A DNA stretch of 64,000 nt from Silanimonas sp021297925. GTDB taxonomy: Bacteria > Pseudomonadota > Gammaproteobacteria > Xanthomonadales > Xanthomonadaceae. The notes beneath the pieces are model-generated. The model worked only from the letters and a program-made list of their open reading frames with translations, made no database searches and was not told the origin of the DNA. The stretch covers positions 54,121 to 118,120 of the forward strand of contig JAPZTL010000018.1 in NCBI GenBank assembly GCA_027532825.1, given 5' to 3'. Each line of letters starts with the position of its first letter. The first letter of the stretch is position 1. Of the stretch, positions 8,960-19,009 are shown piece after piece. Position numbers and translations under genes: made by a program.

Positions 8960-10235
8960 GCCACGCCCGCGCCCGGCAGGCGCGCTTCCAGCGCGGCGGT
9001 GGCGAGGACCTCCAGCGCGGGATGCGCGAGGATGGCCAGCGGCTCGCGCAGGAACGCCGCGGTCAGCATGGCGGTAGCCTCGTCGGCGGGAAGGCCGCGC
9101 GCACGCAGGTAGAACAGCGCCTGCGGGTCGAGCCGGCCGACGGTGGCGCCGTGCGCCGCCTTCACGTCGTCGGCGTGGATCACCAGCACCGGCTGGGTGT
9201 CGATCTCGGCCCCGTCGTCGAGCAGCAGGTTCTTGTTCGCGAGCTGGGCATCGCTGCCGTCGGCGCCTTCGGCGATCAGGATGCCGCCGTGGAACACGAC
9301 CCGGCCGCGCTGTGCGCCGAGGCCGCGCCAGACCAGGCCGCAGCGGGTGTCGCGGGCGCGGTGTTCGATGCCGAGGCGGGTGTCGAGATGGCGGCGGCCG
9401 TCGGCCAGCAGCACGCCGTGCGCGTCGAGCGCCGCGCCTTCGCCGGCCAGCGCGACGTGGAGTTCATGGCGCGAGAGGCCGGCACCGAGTTCGAGGTCGA
9501 GACGCCGATAGGACGCGCCGGTGCCGAGCGTCGCGTCGGTGCGTTGGACCAGCGTCGCGCCGTCGGCCTCGTGCTGGAGGCGGGCTTCGACGAGCTGTGC
9601 GCCGTCCGCGAGCGTAACCTCGACCAGCGAGTTGGCGAGGTGCCGATGGGCCCCGATCCCGCGCTGGTGGACCGCCAGCGCGAGCCGCGCGTCGCGGCCC
9701 AAATCCACGCGATGGCGCAGATGGATCGCGCGCTCGGCGCCGTCCTCGACGCCGAGCAGGACGACGTGGACGACCGGTTCCACCGCGACGCCGCCGGGCA
9801 CGTCGATGACCACGCCTTCGTCGGCCAAGGCGAGCGCCCACTGCAGCAAGGCCTCGTCGGCGCGGCCGAGGTCGCGCGCGGCATCGCGCTGGACCTCGTC
9901 GGCGATCGCACCGCCCGTGGACCGCGCGGCGACGCGAACCCCGGCCGGCAGCCCGGCGAGGTCGGTCAGTGCCGGCACGAGGCGGCCATTAGCGATCACC
10001 AGGCGCGGGGCCGGGATTTCGGCCACCACGCCGGGATCGATCGCCGGCGCCTCGCCGGGACCTACGAGGCGGCGAGCCCCGAGGGCACGCAGCGACGTGT
10101 ACTTCCAGCGTTCCTGGCGCGACGTCGGCAGGCCATGGCCGCGGGCGGCCCGGTGCGCATCGGCACGGACGCCGGACAGCCGGTCGCCGGCCTGCGCGTC
10201 CAGCGCCTCGACCAGCGGGCTGGTCGCGGCCGTGC

Positions 10236-10239
<4 letters not shown>
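8956..10239 (-). CDS. sufD: Fe-S cluster assembly protein SufD
   Basis: A 427-residue beta-helix protein that pairs with SufB and SufC in the SUF scaffold complex, and is linked to iron acquisition. Family landmarks include WKYTSLRAL near residue 45, the central HELHVALAGEGA segment and the conserved C-terminal HGATVGRLDPQALFYLRARG, where the histidine corresponds to a conserved SufD residue. Overlaps sufC and sufS by four bases at each end, showing tight translational coupling. Confidence 0.95.
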
Positions 10240-11000
<761 letters not shown>

Positions 11001-11028
11001 GGTCGGGATTCCTGGAGGAGGCGGCGCG

Positions 11029-12501
<1,473 letters not shown>

Positions 12502-12520
12502 GGTGGCTCTCCTTGGCGAC

Positions 12521-12988
12521 TCAGTCGGTGACGACGAGGGCCGCCGGGATGGCTTTGGGGTTGTGGGGGATCGGGGCCAGCGCCGGCGCGGGGGCCAGCA
12601 TGTCGGCGAGGGTGGTGCGGTTGAGGGCGTCGACCAGCACGTCGTTGATGCGCTGCCAGCCCGCGCGGATGCCGCAGTGCGATTCGATGCCGCAATCGCC
12701 GTCGTGGACGCTGCAGGCGGTCATGCCCAGCGGGCCTTCCAGCGCCTCGACGATCGCCAGCAGCGGAATGCTCGTGGCCGGCCGTGCCAGGCGATAACCG
12801 CCATTGGCGCCGCGGAAGCTGTCGACCAGCCCGGCCTGCGCCAGCAGCTTCAGCACCTTGGCCACCGTCGCGGGCTCGACCCGCGAGCGCTCGGCCAGCT
12901 CGGCCGCGCTGTGCACGCGCTCGGCCTCGTTGGCCAGCACGGTCAGGACGACCGTCGCGTAGTCGGTGAGCTTCGTGACGCGGAGCAT
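12521..12988 (-). CDS. Rrf2-family SUF operon regulator (SufR/IscR-like)
   Basis: A 155-residue winged-helix regulator. The N-terminal MLRVTKLTDYATVVL and the recognition-helix region AELAERSRVEPATVAKVLKLL are typical of Rrf2 proteins in SUF operons, and FRGANGGYRLAR forms the wing. Three cysteines (C92, C99, C105) could bind an Fe-S cluster, so it probably senses cluster status and represses its own operon, by analogy to IscR. Spacing is C-x6-C-x5-C, one residue longer than the C-x5-C-x5-C of E. coli IscR. First gene of the operon; a long Pro/Ala tail follows residue 130. Confidence 0.88.
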   Translation of the reverse strand: MLRVTKLTDYATVVLTVLANEAERVHSAAELAERSRVEPATVAKVLKLLAQAGLVDSFRGANGGYRLARPATSIPLLAIVEALEGPLGMTACSVHDGDCGIESHCGIRAGWQRINDVLVDALNRTTLADMLAPAPALAPIPHNPKAIPAALVVTD

Positions 12989-13055
12989 GGCGATCGATCG
13001 CGCGGAGCAAGCGGTGGGAGCGGCGGGCAGCCCGAGGGCCTGAATCAGGACTGGA

Positions 13056-13084
13056 ATTGTACGGATTGGGGTCCCGCGGCTCAA
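13056..13084 (-). promoter_or_regulatory. Sigma-70-type promoter of the suf operon
   Basis: On the minus strand TTGAGC (13084-13079) is separated by exactly 17 bp from TACAAT (13061-13056). Transcription would begin near 13049, leaving a 60-nt leader before the regulator gene. The regulator probably binds within or next to this element; the AT-rich bases around 13045-13065 are the likely target. Confidence 0.68.
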
Positions 13085-13147
13085 TCGCCGGCGTGTGAAC
13101 GGTGCCGGCGCCCCCGTCCGGCCGGCTTCCATGGAGAATGCGCCGCC

Positions 13148-13744
13148 ATGCGCACCTTCGTCCTCCGCGCCCGTGCCGCCCCCACCGACAGCCACCGGCT
13201 GCTGGCGGGCGTCGGTGGCGAGCCGCACACCGAGATCCTCGCCCACACCCTGATGAACGCGCTGTTCGTCGCGCAGGCGCACCGCGAGGACGTCGTCGTG
13301 TACTTCGTGCTGGAGAGCACGGCCGATTTCTCGCGCACCGTCCGCATCGAATCGAATGCGATGAGCGGCTTCGCCGGCTTCCACGAACAGGCCCTGCTGG
13401 CGCCGGTGGCGCGGGCGCTCGACGCCTCGCAGGGCATGGGCAAGGACGAGCGTCGCGCGGTGGCGCCCGGCATCGAGGTGCGCACGCAGAGCTTCGAGCG
13501 CCTCGTGGCCCAACTCGCCCCCCACCACGCGCTGTACGTCATGGACCGCAAGGGCACGCCCGTGGCGGCAGAGGCCTTCGGCCCACGGCCGTGTTTCATC
13601 CTCACCGACCACATCCCGATGCCGAAGAACAGCCTCGCCGGCCTAGAGCGCCTAGGGGCGACGAAGCTCTCGCTCGGCCGCACGATGCTCTTCGCGTCGC
13701 AGTGCGTGGTGCTGCTCCACCACGCGCTCGACCAGCGGTCCTGA
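13148..13744 (+). CDS. TrmY-like tRNA pseudouridine-54 N1-methyltransferase (SPOUT)
   Basis: A 198-residue protein of the DUF358/TrmY group of SPOUT methyltransferases. Family features are the N-terminal MRTFVLRARAAPT, the segment HTLMNALFVAQAHREDV and the trefoil-knot C terminus with FILTDHIPMP and LGATKLSLGRTMLFASQCVV. In archaea TrmY makes m1-pseudouridine at tRNA position 54; bacterial homologues, for example in Vibrio, are sporadic and their targets less clear. ATG at 13148 is the only start giving the proper N terminus. Divergent from the suf operon; its product could equally act on another RNA. Confidence 0.8.
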   Translation: MRTFVLRARAAPTDSHRLLAGVGGEPHTEILAHTLMNALFVAQAHREDVVVYFVLESTADFSRTVRIESNAMSGFAGFHEQALLAPVARALDASQGMGKDERRAVAPGIEVRTQSFERLVAQLAPHHALYVMDRKGTPVAAEAFGPRPCFILTDHIPMPKNSLAGLERLGATKLSLGRTMLFASQCVVLLHHALDQRS

Positions 13745-13746
13745 TC

Positions 13747-13784
13747 GCGGGGTGACAGGCGTCACCCGCAGGTCCTGACGCCTG
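13747..13784 (+). other. Two overlapping, mutually exclusive hairpins after trmY
   Basis: GGTGAC/GTCACC arms (within 13747-13769, AGGC loop) and a perfect 9-bp stem CAGGCGTCA/TGACGCCTG (13756-13764 with 13776-13784) share bases, so only one can form at a time. There is no T-run. They may act as a weak terminator or processing site between trmY and the next gene. Confidence 0.4.
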
Positions 13785-13824
13785 TGCGTGGGGCCGCGCC
13801 CGCCCGGCCGTGACACTGGTTCCA

Positions 13825-13843
13825 CGCCCCCACGGTGGGGGCG
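13825..13843. repeat. Perfect 9-bp inverted repeat before a small membrane protein gene
   Basis: CGCCCCCAC and GTGGGGGCG flank a single central G, 14 bp before the ATG at 13858. It overlaps the region expected to hold the transcription or ribosome-loading signals of that gene; no T-run, so not an ordinary terminator. Confidence 0.5.
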
Positions 13844-13857
13844 ATGGGAGGGGTGCC

Positions 13858-14022
13858 ATGGAATCGTCGGATCTGACCCGCATCGCGATGATCGCCGCCG
13901 TGGCCTACGTGGCCGCCAAGGCCATCAAGGCCGTTCGAGGTTTCGCCTGGGCCGGCTTCGGCTTCGCTTGGGTGGCCTACTGGACCGGTGGCTTCGGCTG
14001 GGTGCGCCATGTCCTCTTCTGA
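13858..14022 (+). CDS. Small hydrophobic membrane protein, unknown function
   Basis: A 54-residue protein that I do not recognise. It has one clear hydrophobic helix (about residues 9-23), two lysines in the middle, then an aromatic- and glycine-rich second half with many Trp, Phe and Tyr residues ending WVRHVLF, which may form a second membrane or interface segment. A good ribosome site (GGGAGGGG) lies six bases before the ATG. The end overlaps the next gene by 14 bases, suggesting translational coupling and a shared role with that membrane protein. Coding is supported by the ribosome site and the overlap, not by any known family. Confidence 0.55.
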   Translation: MESSDLTRIAMIAAVAYVAAKAIKAVRGFAWAGFGFAWVAYWTGGFGWVRHVLF

Positions 14023-14584
14023 GCGCAGCCTCGAGGTGCAGCGCGCGGAGTTCGCGTCCGAGCGCGGGTTGGCCATGCCGCTGGCCGGCACGATCGCGTG
14101 GGGCGTGGTAGGGGTGGCCGGGCTCTTCCTGCCCGAATCGACCATGCTGCTGGTGCTGGTCATCGCCACCGGCGTGATCGCCTACCTCGGCATGGGCCTG
14201 TCCAAGCTCACCGGCGAGGACTTCCTCGACAAGTCCAAGCCGAAGAACGTGTTCCAGGGCCTGTTCTTCGTCGGCATGGCGCAGGCGCTGCTGGCCTACG
14301 CCATTGCCATTCCCTTCGGCATCGCCGATGCGTCGGCCATGCCGCTCGGCGTCGCGGTGCTCAGCGTGTCGATGTGGATGGTGTACAGCTGGATCATCGG
14401 CCACTGGATCGGCTACGCCCACGCGGCGGCCCGTGTCGTCGCCGTGCTGGTGCTGCACTACGCGCTGCCGGAGCACCGCTACGTCGCGATCCCCGCCGCC
14501 GTGGTCGTGCTCTATCTCGCGGTGATGGTGGCGCAGGAGCAGCGCTGGCGGGCGAACCGCGCGGCAGCCCTAGCGGTGGCGTGA
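14009..14584 (+). CDS. Uncharacterised multi-pass membrane protein
   Basis: A 191-residue inner-membrane protein with about six hydrophobic helices, a polar N terminus (residues 1-24) and a short basic C terminus. The N-terminal pattern of a charged helix followed by LAMPLAGTIAWGVVGVAGLF resembles small uncharacterised families such as DUF7010, but I cannot confirm membership. No catalytic motif is visible. An alternative ATG 21 bases upstream (13988) exists; 14009 was chosen because it gives a short overlap with the preceding 54-residue gene and the charged N terminus. The two genes probably form a two-cistron unit. Convergent with the VIT-type gene, 10 bp away. Confidence 0.7.
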   Translation: MSSSERSLEVQRAEFASERGLAMPLAGTIAWGVVGVAGLFLPESTMLLVLVIATGVIAYLGMGLSKLTGEDFLDKSKPKNVFQGLFFVGMAQALLAYAIAIPFGIADASAMPLGVAVLSVSMWMVYSWIIGHWIGYAHAAARVVAVLVLHYALPEHRYVAIPAAVVVLYLAVMVAQEQRWRANRAAALAVA

Positions 14585-14594
14585 TTCGGGCGCC

Positions 14595-15614
14595 TCAACC
14601 GACCACGCCGCCGAGCAGGTGGCCGATGGCGAAGGTCAGTGCGCCCGCGCCGCCGCCGATCGCCAGCATGCGCGCCCCGCCCACGAGGGCATTGCGGCCC
14701 GAGAACAGGCTCATCGCCGCGCCGGTGGCGAACAGCCCCACCGCCGACAGCGCGCCGCCCACGTAGGCCGACGTCGGCAGGCTGCCGCCCAGGAGAAAGG
14801 GCAGCAGGGGCAGGGTCGCGCCGACCGCGAAGGCGAGGAAGGACGAGATCGCCGCGCCCCAGGGCGAGCCGAGGTCGTCGGGGTTCAGCCCCAACTCCTC
14901 GCGCGCCAGCACGTCCAGCGCCTGCTCGGGGTGGGCCACGAGCTGGTCGGCCATGCGCTTCGCGTCGGCCGGGTCGATGCCGCGCGCGGCGTAGATCAGG
15001 GCCAGCTCTTCGGCCTCGGCCTCTGGGTACTCGGCGAGTTCCTCGCGCTCCAGCCCGATCTGGTACTCGAACAGCTCGCGCTGCGAGCGCACCGAGACGT
15101 ACTCGCCGGCGGCCATCGACAGCGCACCGGCCAGCAGGCCGGCCACGCCCGCGGCCAGCACGGTGGCATCGCCGGAGCCCGCACCGACCATGCCGAGGAT
15201 CAGGCTGGCGTTGGAGACCAGGCCATCGTTGATGCCGAACACCGCGGCGCGCAGCGAACCGCCGCCCGGCCCGCGATGACGGTGGCCGATGTCCTCCACG
15301 CGCTGGGGCGATGCGTGACCGGAGGGTGCGGCGTCGTAGGCCGACAGGCCGCGCACCTTCAGCGCCCGGAGCAGGGGGCGGAGGCGCCTGGGCGGCATCC
15401 GGCCGACCAGGCCCGCCGCCAGCCGCGCGCGCGGCGTCGGCACGAACCGCGGGATGTGGCCCATCAGCGCCTCCCAGTGGCGGGCCTGCGCCGCGGCGGC
15501 CGTCGCCAGCTGCCGGAACAGGCCGGCCACGCGGGGGTCGCGCTCCGCCTCCGCGAGCCGGGCGTAGAGCCATTCGGATTGCCGCTCCTCGTGCCAGCTG
15601 TCCCGCAGGGCCAT
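14595..15614 (-). CDS. VIT1/CCC1-type metal transporter with N-terminal ferritin-like domain
   Basis: A 339-residue protein. The first 90 or so residues (SWHEERQSEWLYARLAEAE onward) look like a rubrerythrin/ferritin-like helical domain, followed by a linker and then the VIT1/CCC1 transporter domain: AAVFGINDGLVSNASLILGM, AGALSMAAGEYVSVRSQRE, an acidic cytosolic helix (AEAEELALIYAARGI) and three more membrane helices. Relatives move Fe2+ or Mn2+ out of the cytoplasm. The start at 15614 is supported by a TATTCT -10 element at 15643-15648 (minus strand), which would exclude the earlier in-frame start overlapping the SET gene. Divergent from the SET gene. Confidence 0.82.
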   Translation of the reverse strand: MALRDSWHEERQSEWLYARLAEAERDPRVAGLFRQLATAAAAQARHWEALMGHIPRFVPTPRARLAAGLVGRMPPRRLRPLLRALKVRGLSAYDAAPSGHASPQRVEDIGHRHRGPGGGSLRAAVFGINDGLVSNASLILGMVGAGSGDATVLAAGVAGLLAGALSMAAGEYVSVRSQRELFEYQIGLEREELAEYPEAEAEELALIYAARGIDPADAKRMADQLVAHPEQALDVLAREELGLNPDDLGSPWGAAISSFLAFAVGATLPLLPFLLGGSLPTSAYVGGALSAVGLFATGAAMSLFSGRNALVGGARMLAIGGGAGALTFAIGHLLGGVVG

Positions 15615-15642
15615 GGGCTGTTCCCGTCGACGTATCGCGGCC

Positions 15643-15648
15643 AGAATA
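15643..15648 (-). promoter_or_regulatory. Putative -10 element for the VIT-type transporter gene
   Basis: Minus strand reads TATTCT; transcription would start near 15636, a 21-nt leader before 15614. The same bases overlap CAGAAT on the plus strand (15642-15647), which could serve the SET gene at 15677, so the two promoters may compete. Confidence 0.42.
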
Positions 15649-15676
15649 GGCGTCCTTCCGTCGTCTGCCTTGACCC

Positions 15677-16204
15677 ATGCCAAAGAAGATCGAGCGCCGC
15701 CAGTCGTCCATCCACGGCAACGGCGTCTTCGCCACCGCCCCGATCGCGAAGGGCGAGCGCATCGTCCGCTACAAGGGCAAGGTGCGGACGCATGCCGACG
15801 TCGACGCGGACTACGCCGGCCAGGACGAGACCGGGCACACCTTCCTGTTCAGCCTCGGCGACGATTACGTCATCGACGCCAACATCGATGGCAACGTGGC
15901 CCGCTGGATCAACCACAGCTGTGCGCCGAACTGCGAGGCCACGCAGGTCGAGAACGCCAAGGGCAAGCAGCACAAGGACAAGGTCTACATCCACGCTCTG
16001 CGCGACATCGCGGCGGGCGAGGAGCTGAGCTACAACTACGGCATCGTGCTGGCAGAGCCGCACACGGCCGCGCTGAAGGCGCTGTGGGCCTGCCACTGTG
16101 GCTCGACGAAGTGCACCGGCACGATGCTGCAGTCCAAGGGCAAGCCGAAGAAGGCCGCGAAGGCGAAGGCCCCGGGCAAGGCGGCGAAGAGGAAGGCCGC
16201 CTGA
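15677..16204 (+). CDS. SET-domain protein-lysine methyltransferase with basic tail
   Basis: A 175-residue bacterial SET protein. Visible are the early IHGNGVFATAPIAKGERIVRY, the cofactor/substrate motif RWINHSCAPNCEA (N79-H80-S81-C82), the catalytic tyrosine region GEELSYNYG, and a post-SET zinc motif CHCGSTKC near the end. A Lys/Ala/Pro tail (about residues 153-175) resembles histone H1 or HU-like DNA-binding tails and could tether the enzyme to nucleic acid. Its substrate in bacteria is unknown; in eukaryotes such enzymes modify histones. No secretion signal is evident. Divergent from the VIT-type gene with 62 bp between starts. Confidence 0.87.
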   Translation: MPKKIERRQSSIHGNGVFATAPIAKGERIVRYKGKVRTHADVDADYAGQDETGHTFLFSLGDDYVIDANIDGNVARWINHSCAPNCEATQVENAKGKQHKDKVYIHALRDIAAGEELSYNYGIVLAEPHTAALKALWACHCGSTKCTGTMLQSKGKPKKAAKAKAPGKAAKRKAA

Positions 16205-16217
16205 GGTGCGGAGGGCC

Positions 16218-16625
16218 TCAGCGCCGTTCCGGGGAGCGGGGTGGGACGAGCCACCACAGGGCCAGCGAGAGCGCGGCCCAGCCGAGGTAGACGGGCACCA
16301 GCACGGCCAGCGGCGCGTCCACGTAGAGCGCCGCGGCCAGCCAGGTCTCGATGAAGCTTTCGCCGTAGCCCGCCTCGCCGGCGTGCCGGCGCAGGTCGGA
16401 CTCCCAGACGGTCAGGAAGCACAGGTCGCCGAGCGCGGACTGCACCGCGACGATCGCCATGCTGCCGAGGTGCAGCAGGCGCACCCAGCGCCGACGGATC
16501 CAGCGCCAGCCGCGCCACGCGCCGAGCGCGATGGCCGGCGGCATCGCGGCATTGAAGACGACGATCGCGAGATGCAGTCCGAGCAGGCCGTCGGCGAGGC
16601 GGAGGGCGGCGGCCGGGTCCAGCAT
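16218..16625 (-). CDS. DUF2784-like membrane protein
   Basis: A 135-residue protein with four hydrophobic helices and the pattern seen in DUF2784: an early LHLAIVVFNAAMPPAIALGAWRGWRWIR, a central LCFLTVWESDLRRHAG and a conserved YGESFIETWL before the last helices. Function unknown. An in-frame GTG five codons upstream is an alternative start; neither has a strong ribosome site. It follows the amidohydrolase gene by about 20 bp and is probably cotranscribed. Confidence 0.72.
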   Translation of the reverse strand: MLDPAAALRLADGLLGLHLAIVVFNAAMPPAIALGAWRGWRWIRRRWVRLLHLGSMAIVAVQSALGDLCFLTVWESDLRRHAGEAGYGESFIETWLAAALYVDAPLAVLVPVYLGWAALSLALWWLVPPRSPERR

Positions 16626-16645
16626 GCCGATGGGCTGCACGAGGC

Positions 16646-18040
16646 TCAGCGCGCGGACACGACCACCAGCCCGTCGGCGCGCGGCGCGCTGCCGTTGGCG
16701 GCCATGGGCACGTCCTCGCCGCGCACCATGACGAACTGCACGCGGTCGCGCTGAAGCGCCGAGACATCCGCCAGAGGATCGCCCCGCACCACGATCAGGT
16801 CGGCCGAATAGCCCGGTGCCAGAGTGCCGATCTCGTTCTCGAGCCCGAGCAGCTTGGCCGCGCCCTGCGTGGCCGACAACAGCACGTCCTGCGGGCTCAT
16901 GCCGCCGTACTGCACCATCAGCGGCATCTCCTCGGCATTGCGGCCGTGCTCGGACACGCCGGCATCGGTGCCGAAGGCGATCGGCAGGCCGGCGCGTCGC
17001 GCGGCGGCGATGTTCTTGCCGGTCGCCTCGAGGCGGATGCGGATCTTCGCCTCCACCACCTTGGTGTACAGGCCCTTCGGCAGGTTCTCCCGGTAGGCGA
17101 TGGTCGGCGACAGCGTGGGGACGAGCGTGGTGCCGCTGGCCTTCATCGCCTTGATGCCGGCCTCGTCCACGTAGGTGCCGTGTTCGATCGAGTCGACCCC
17201 GGCGCGTGCGGCGGCCTCGATGCCGCGCGGGCCGTGGGCATGGGCGGCGACCTTCAGGCCCAGCTGGTGCGCGGTCGAGACGATGGCCTGCATCTCCTCG
17301 TCGGTGAAGTGCTGGTCGAGCCCGCGGTTCTGCTGGGAGAGCACGCCGCCCGTGGCGGCGAACTTCACGACGTCGGCGCCGGCGCGCGACAGCTGGCGCA
17401 CGCGCTCCGCGCACTGCACCGGCCCCGTGCAGGTGTTGCCACCGTCGAGCGCCTCGATGACCTGCGGGCGGAAGCCGGTCAGGTCGCCGTGGCCGCCGAT
17501 GATCGAGATCATCCGGCCGGCCGAGAGCACGCGCGGTCCCGGGACTTCGCCGGCATTGATCGCATCGCGCACCGCGTAGCCCGCGCCGTCCGGGGCGCCG
17601 AGGTCGCGCACCGTGGTGAATCCAGCGCGCACGGTACTGAGGGCATTGGCCACGCCGGTCGCGGTGGCGCGCTCCGGGGTGGTGACCGTCGCGGACCAGA
17701 AGGACGGCGCCGGGTTCCCCGTCAGGTGGACATGGCTGTCGACGAGGCCGGGGAGAAGGGTGGCGTCGGTGCCGCTGAAGCGGAACTCTTCGAGGTTCCG
17801 ATCGCCCGGCTTCGCGGCGACCGTCGCATCGGCGCCCGGCAGCACGGCATCGATCCTGCCGTCGCGGATGACCAGCGTGGCCGGTCCGACGTGCCCGGAT
17901 GCCGGATCGAGCAGCACGCGATCGCCGCGCACGATGCGGAGGTCGGCGCCGGCCGCAGGCGCTTGGGCCTGCAGGGCGCCGGCCAAGGCGGCGGTCAGCG
18001 AGACGACGAGCAGGGACGTGGGGCGAAGGGTCGGTCGCAT
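16646..18040 (-). CDS. Exported amidohydrolase (Xaa-Pro dipeptidase/imidazolonepropionase-like)
   Basis: A 464-residue metal-dependent hydrolase with a signal peptide (about residues 1-25). Metal ligands are seen in LVDSHVHL, VVKFAATGGV (carbamylated-Lys position), AAHAHG, SIEHGTYVD and the aspartate of FGTDAGV. This is the subgroup of secreted or periplasmic amidohydrolases that includes Xaa-Arg/Xaa-Pro dipeptidases, so it may finish degradation of external peptides. A TATGCT -10 at 18070-18075 (minus strand) gives a 22-nt leader and supports the ATG at 18040; the open frame beyond is non-coding. Confidence 0.87.
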   Translation of the reverse strand: MRPTLRPTSLLVVSLTAALAGALQAQAPAAGADLRIVRGDRVLLDPASGHVGPATLVIRDGRIDAVLPGADATVAAKPGDRNLEEFRFSGTDATLLPGLVDSHVHLTGNPAPSFWSATVTTPERATATGVANALSTVRAGFTTVRDLGAPDGAGYAVRDAINAGEVPGPRVLSAGRMISIIGGHGDLTGFRPQVIEALDGGNTCTGPVQCAERVRQLSRAGADVVKFAATGGVLSQQNRGLDQHFTDEEMQAIVSTAHQLGLKVAAHAHGPRGIEAAARAGVDSIEHGTYVDEAGIKAMKASGTTLVPTLSPTIAYRENLPKGLYTKVVEAKIRIRLEATGKNIAAARRAGLPIAFGTDAGVSEHGRNAEEMPLMVQYGGMSPQDVLLSATQGAAKLLGLENEIGTLAPGYSADLIVVRGDPLADVSALQRDRVQFVMVRGEDVPMAANGSAPRADGLVVVSAR

Positions 18041-18069
18041 GGCATCGGGTGACGAGGAAACGAAGTCCG

Positions 18070-18094
18070 AGCATAGCCGGCGGGCCGCTAGACT
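18070..18094. promoter_or_regulatory. Back-to-back -10 elements for amidohydrolase and alpha/beta hydrolase genes
   Basis: Minus strand TATGCT at 18075-18070 serves the amidohydrolase; plus strand TAGACT at 18089-18094 serves the hydrolase and would start transcription near 18101. The two face away from each other with 13 bp between them. The plus-strand element rules out the GTG at 18098 as start. Confidence 0.45.
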
Positions 18095-18124
18095 GCCGTG
18101 GAGTGCCTCGACACGTCCTACGGC

Positions 18125-18892
18125 ATGCCCGTGTCCGATCCGATCCCTCCCCGTTGTTCGTCGCCCCGCGCGCTGTTCGTCCATGGCGCCGGCGCGCGCG
18201 GCGCGCAATGGGCGATCTGGCGTCGTCGCTTCGCCGCGGCGGGAGTCCGCGCCATCGCGCCGGATCGTTCGCCCTCGTCGGCGGGCCTCGACGCGACGCG
18301 TTGGACGGATCACCTCGCGCAGGTGCGCGGGGCCTTGGTCGACCTGCGGCGCGCGGAGGACGGCTGGACGCTGGTCGTCGGCGCGAGCCTCGGCGGGCTG
18401 CTCGCCCTTGCCGCGGTGGCGGAGCATCCGCGGGGCGTCGCGCTGGCGCTGGTGAATCCGCTGCCGCCCTCCCCTTGGGCGTCGTCGTTGCCACCAGGGA
18501 TGGTCGACGGGCCGCGGCGGACTTGGTCGACGCACGGACGGTTCGCGAGCACCGATCGCGCCTTGGCAGGACGGCCGTTTCCCGAGCGCCATGCCGCGTT
18601 CCATGCGTGGCGGGACGAGAGCGCCGCGCTGCTGCGCGAGGCCCGCGCCGGCATCGACGTCGCGATGCCTGCAGTGCCGATGCTGGTCATCGCCGCGGAG
18701 GACGATGACGTTGTGCCGGCCGACCTCTCGTCGCGCTTCGCGCTGGACTCGGGAGCGAGCCTGCTGCGCGTGCCCGGCGACCACCTCGGGCCCGTGATGG
18801 GGGAGGGCGCGGCCGCCGCCGCTCGGCTGGCGCTGGCGTGGTGGGAGACCGTTCGTTGCAGGGTCGCCCGGGCGACGCCATCGGCGGGCTGA
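18125..18892 (+). CDS. Alpha/beta hydrolase
   Basis: A 255-residue alpha/beta-hydrolase-fold protein. The oxyanion region is LFVHGAGARGAQW, the nucleophile elbow is VVGASLGGL (GxSxG), the acid lies in VIAAEDDDVVPADL and the histidine in VPGDHLGPVM. No signal peptide. The family includes esterases and C-C hydrolases; substrate unknown. A GTG at 18098 could give nine more residues, but a -10 element at 18089-18094 would put it upstream of the mRNA start, so 18125 was chosen. Confidence 0.75.
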   Translation: MPVSDPIPPRCSSPRALFVHGAGARGAQWAIWRRRFAAAGVRAIAPDRSPSSAGLDATRWTDHLAQVRGALVDLRRAEDGWTLVVGASLGGLLALAAVAEHPRGVALALVNPLPPSPWASSLPPGMVDGPRRTWSTHGRFASTDRALAGRPFPERHAAFHAWRDESAALLREARAGIDVAMPAVPMLVIAAEDDDVVPADLSSRFALDSGASLLRVPGDHLGPVMGEGAAAAARLALAWWETVRCRVARATPSAG

Positions 18893-19009
18893 ACGCCGGA
18901 TCGATCGACGCTGAACGCGCCGGCCTGGTCCGCGCCGGGTTAAGCCACGGTTGACCCTCCGCGCAGGACGCTGGTGCTGCGCCGCAATCCCGCGGCCGGA
19001 GATGCCTCG

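Noticed and set aside
13825..13843. Inverted repeat CGCCCCCAC/GTGGGGGCG as a terminator
   Set aside because: One-base centre leaves no proper loop and there is no T-run; recorded as a repeat instead.
18098..18124. GTG at 18098 as start of the alpha/beta hydrolase
   Set aside because: It lies at or before the transcription start predicted from TAGACT at 18089-18094; ATG 18125 fits better.
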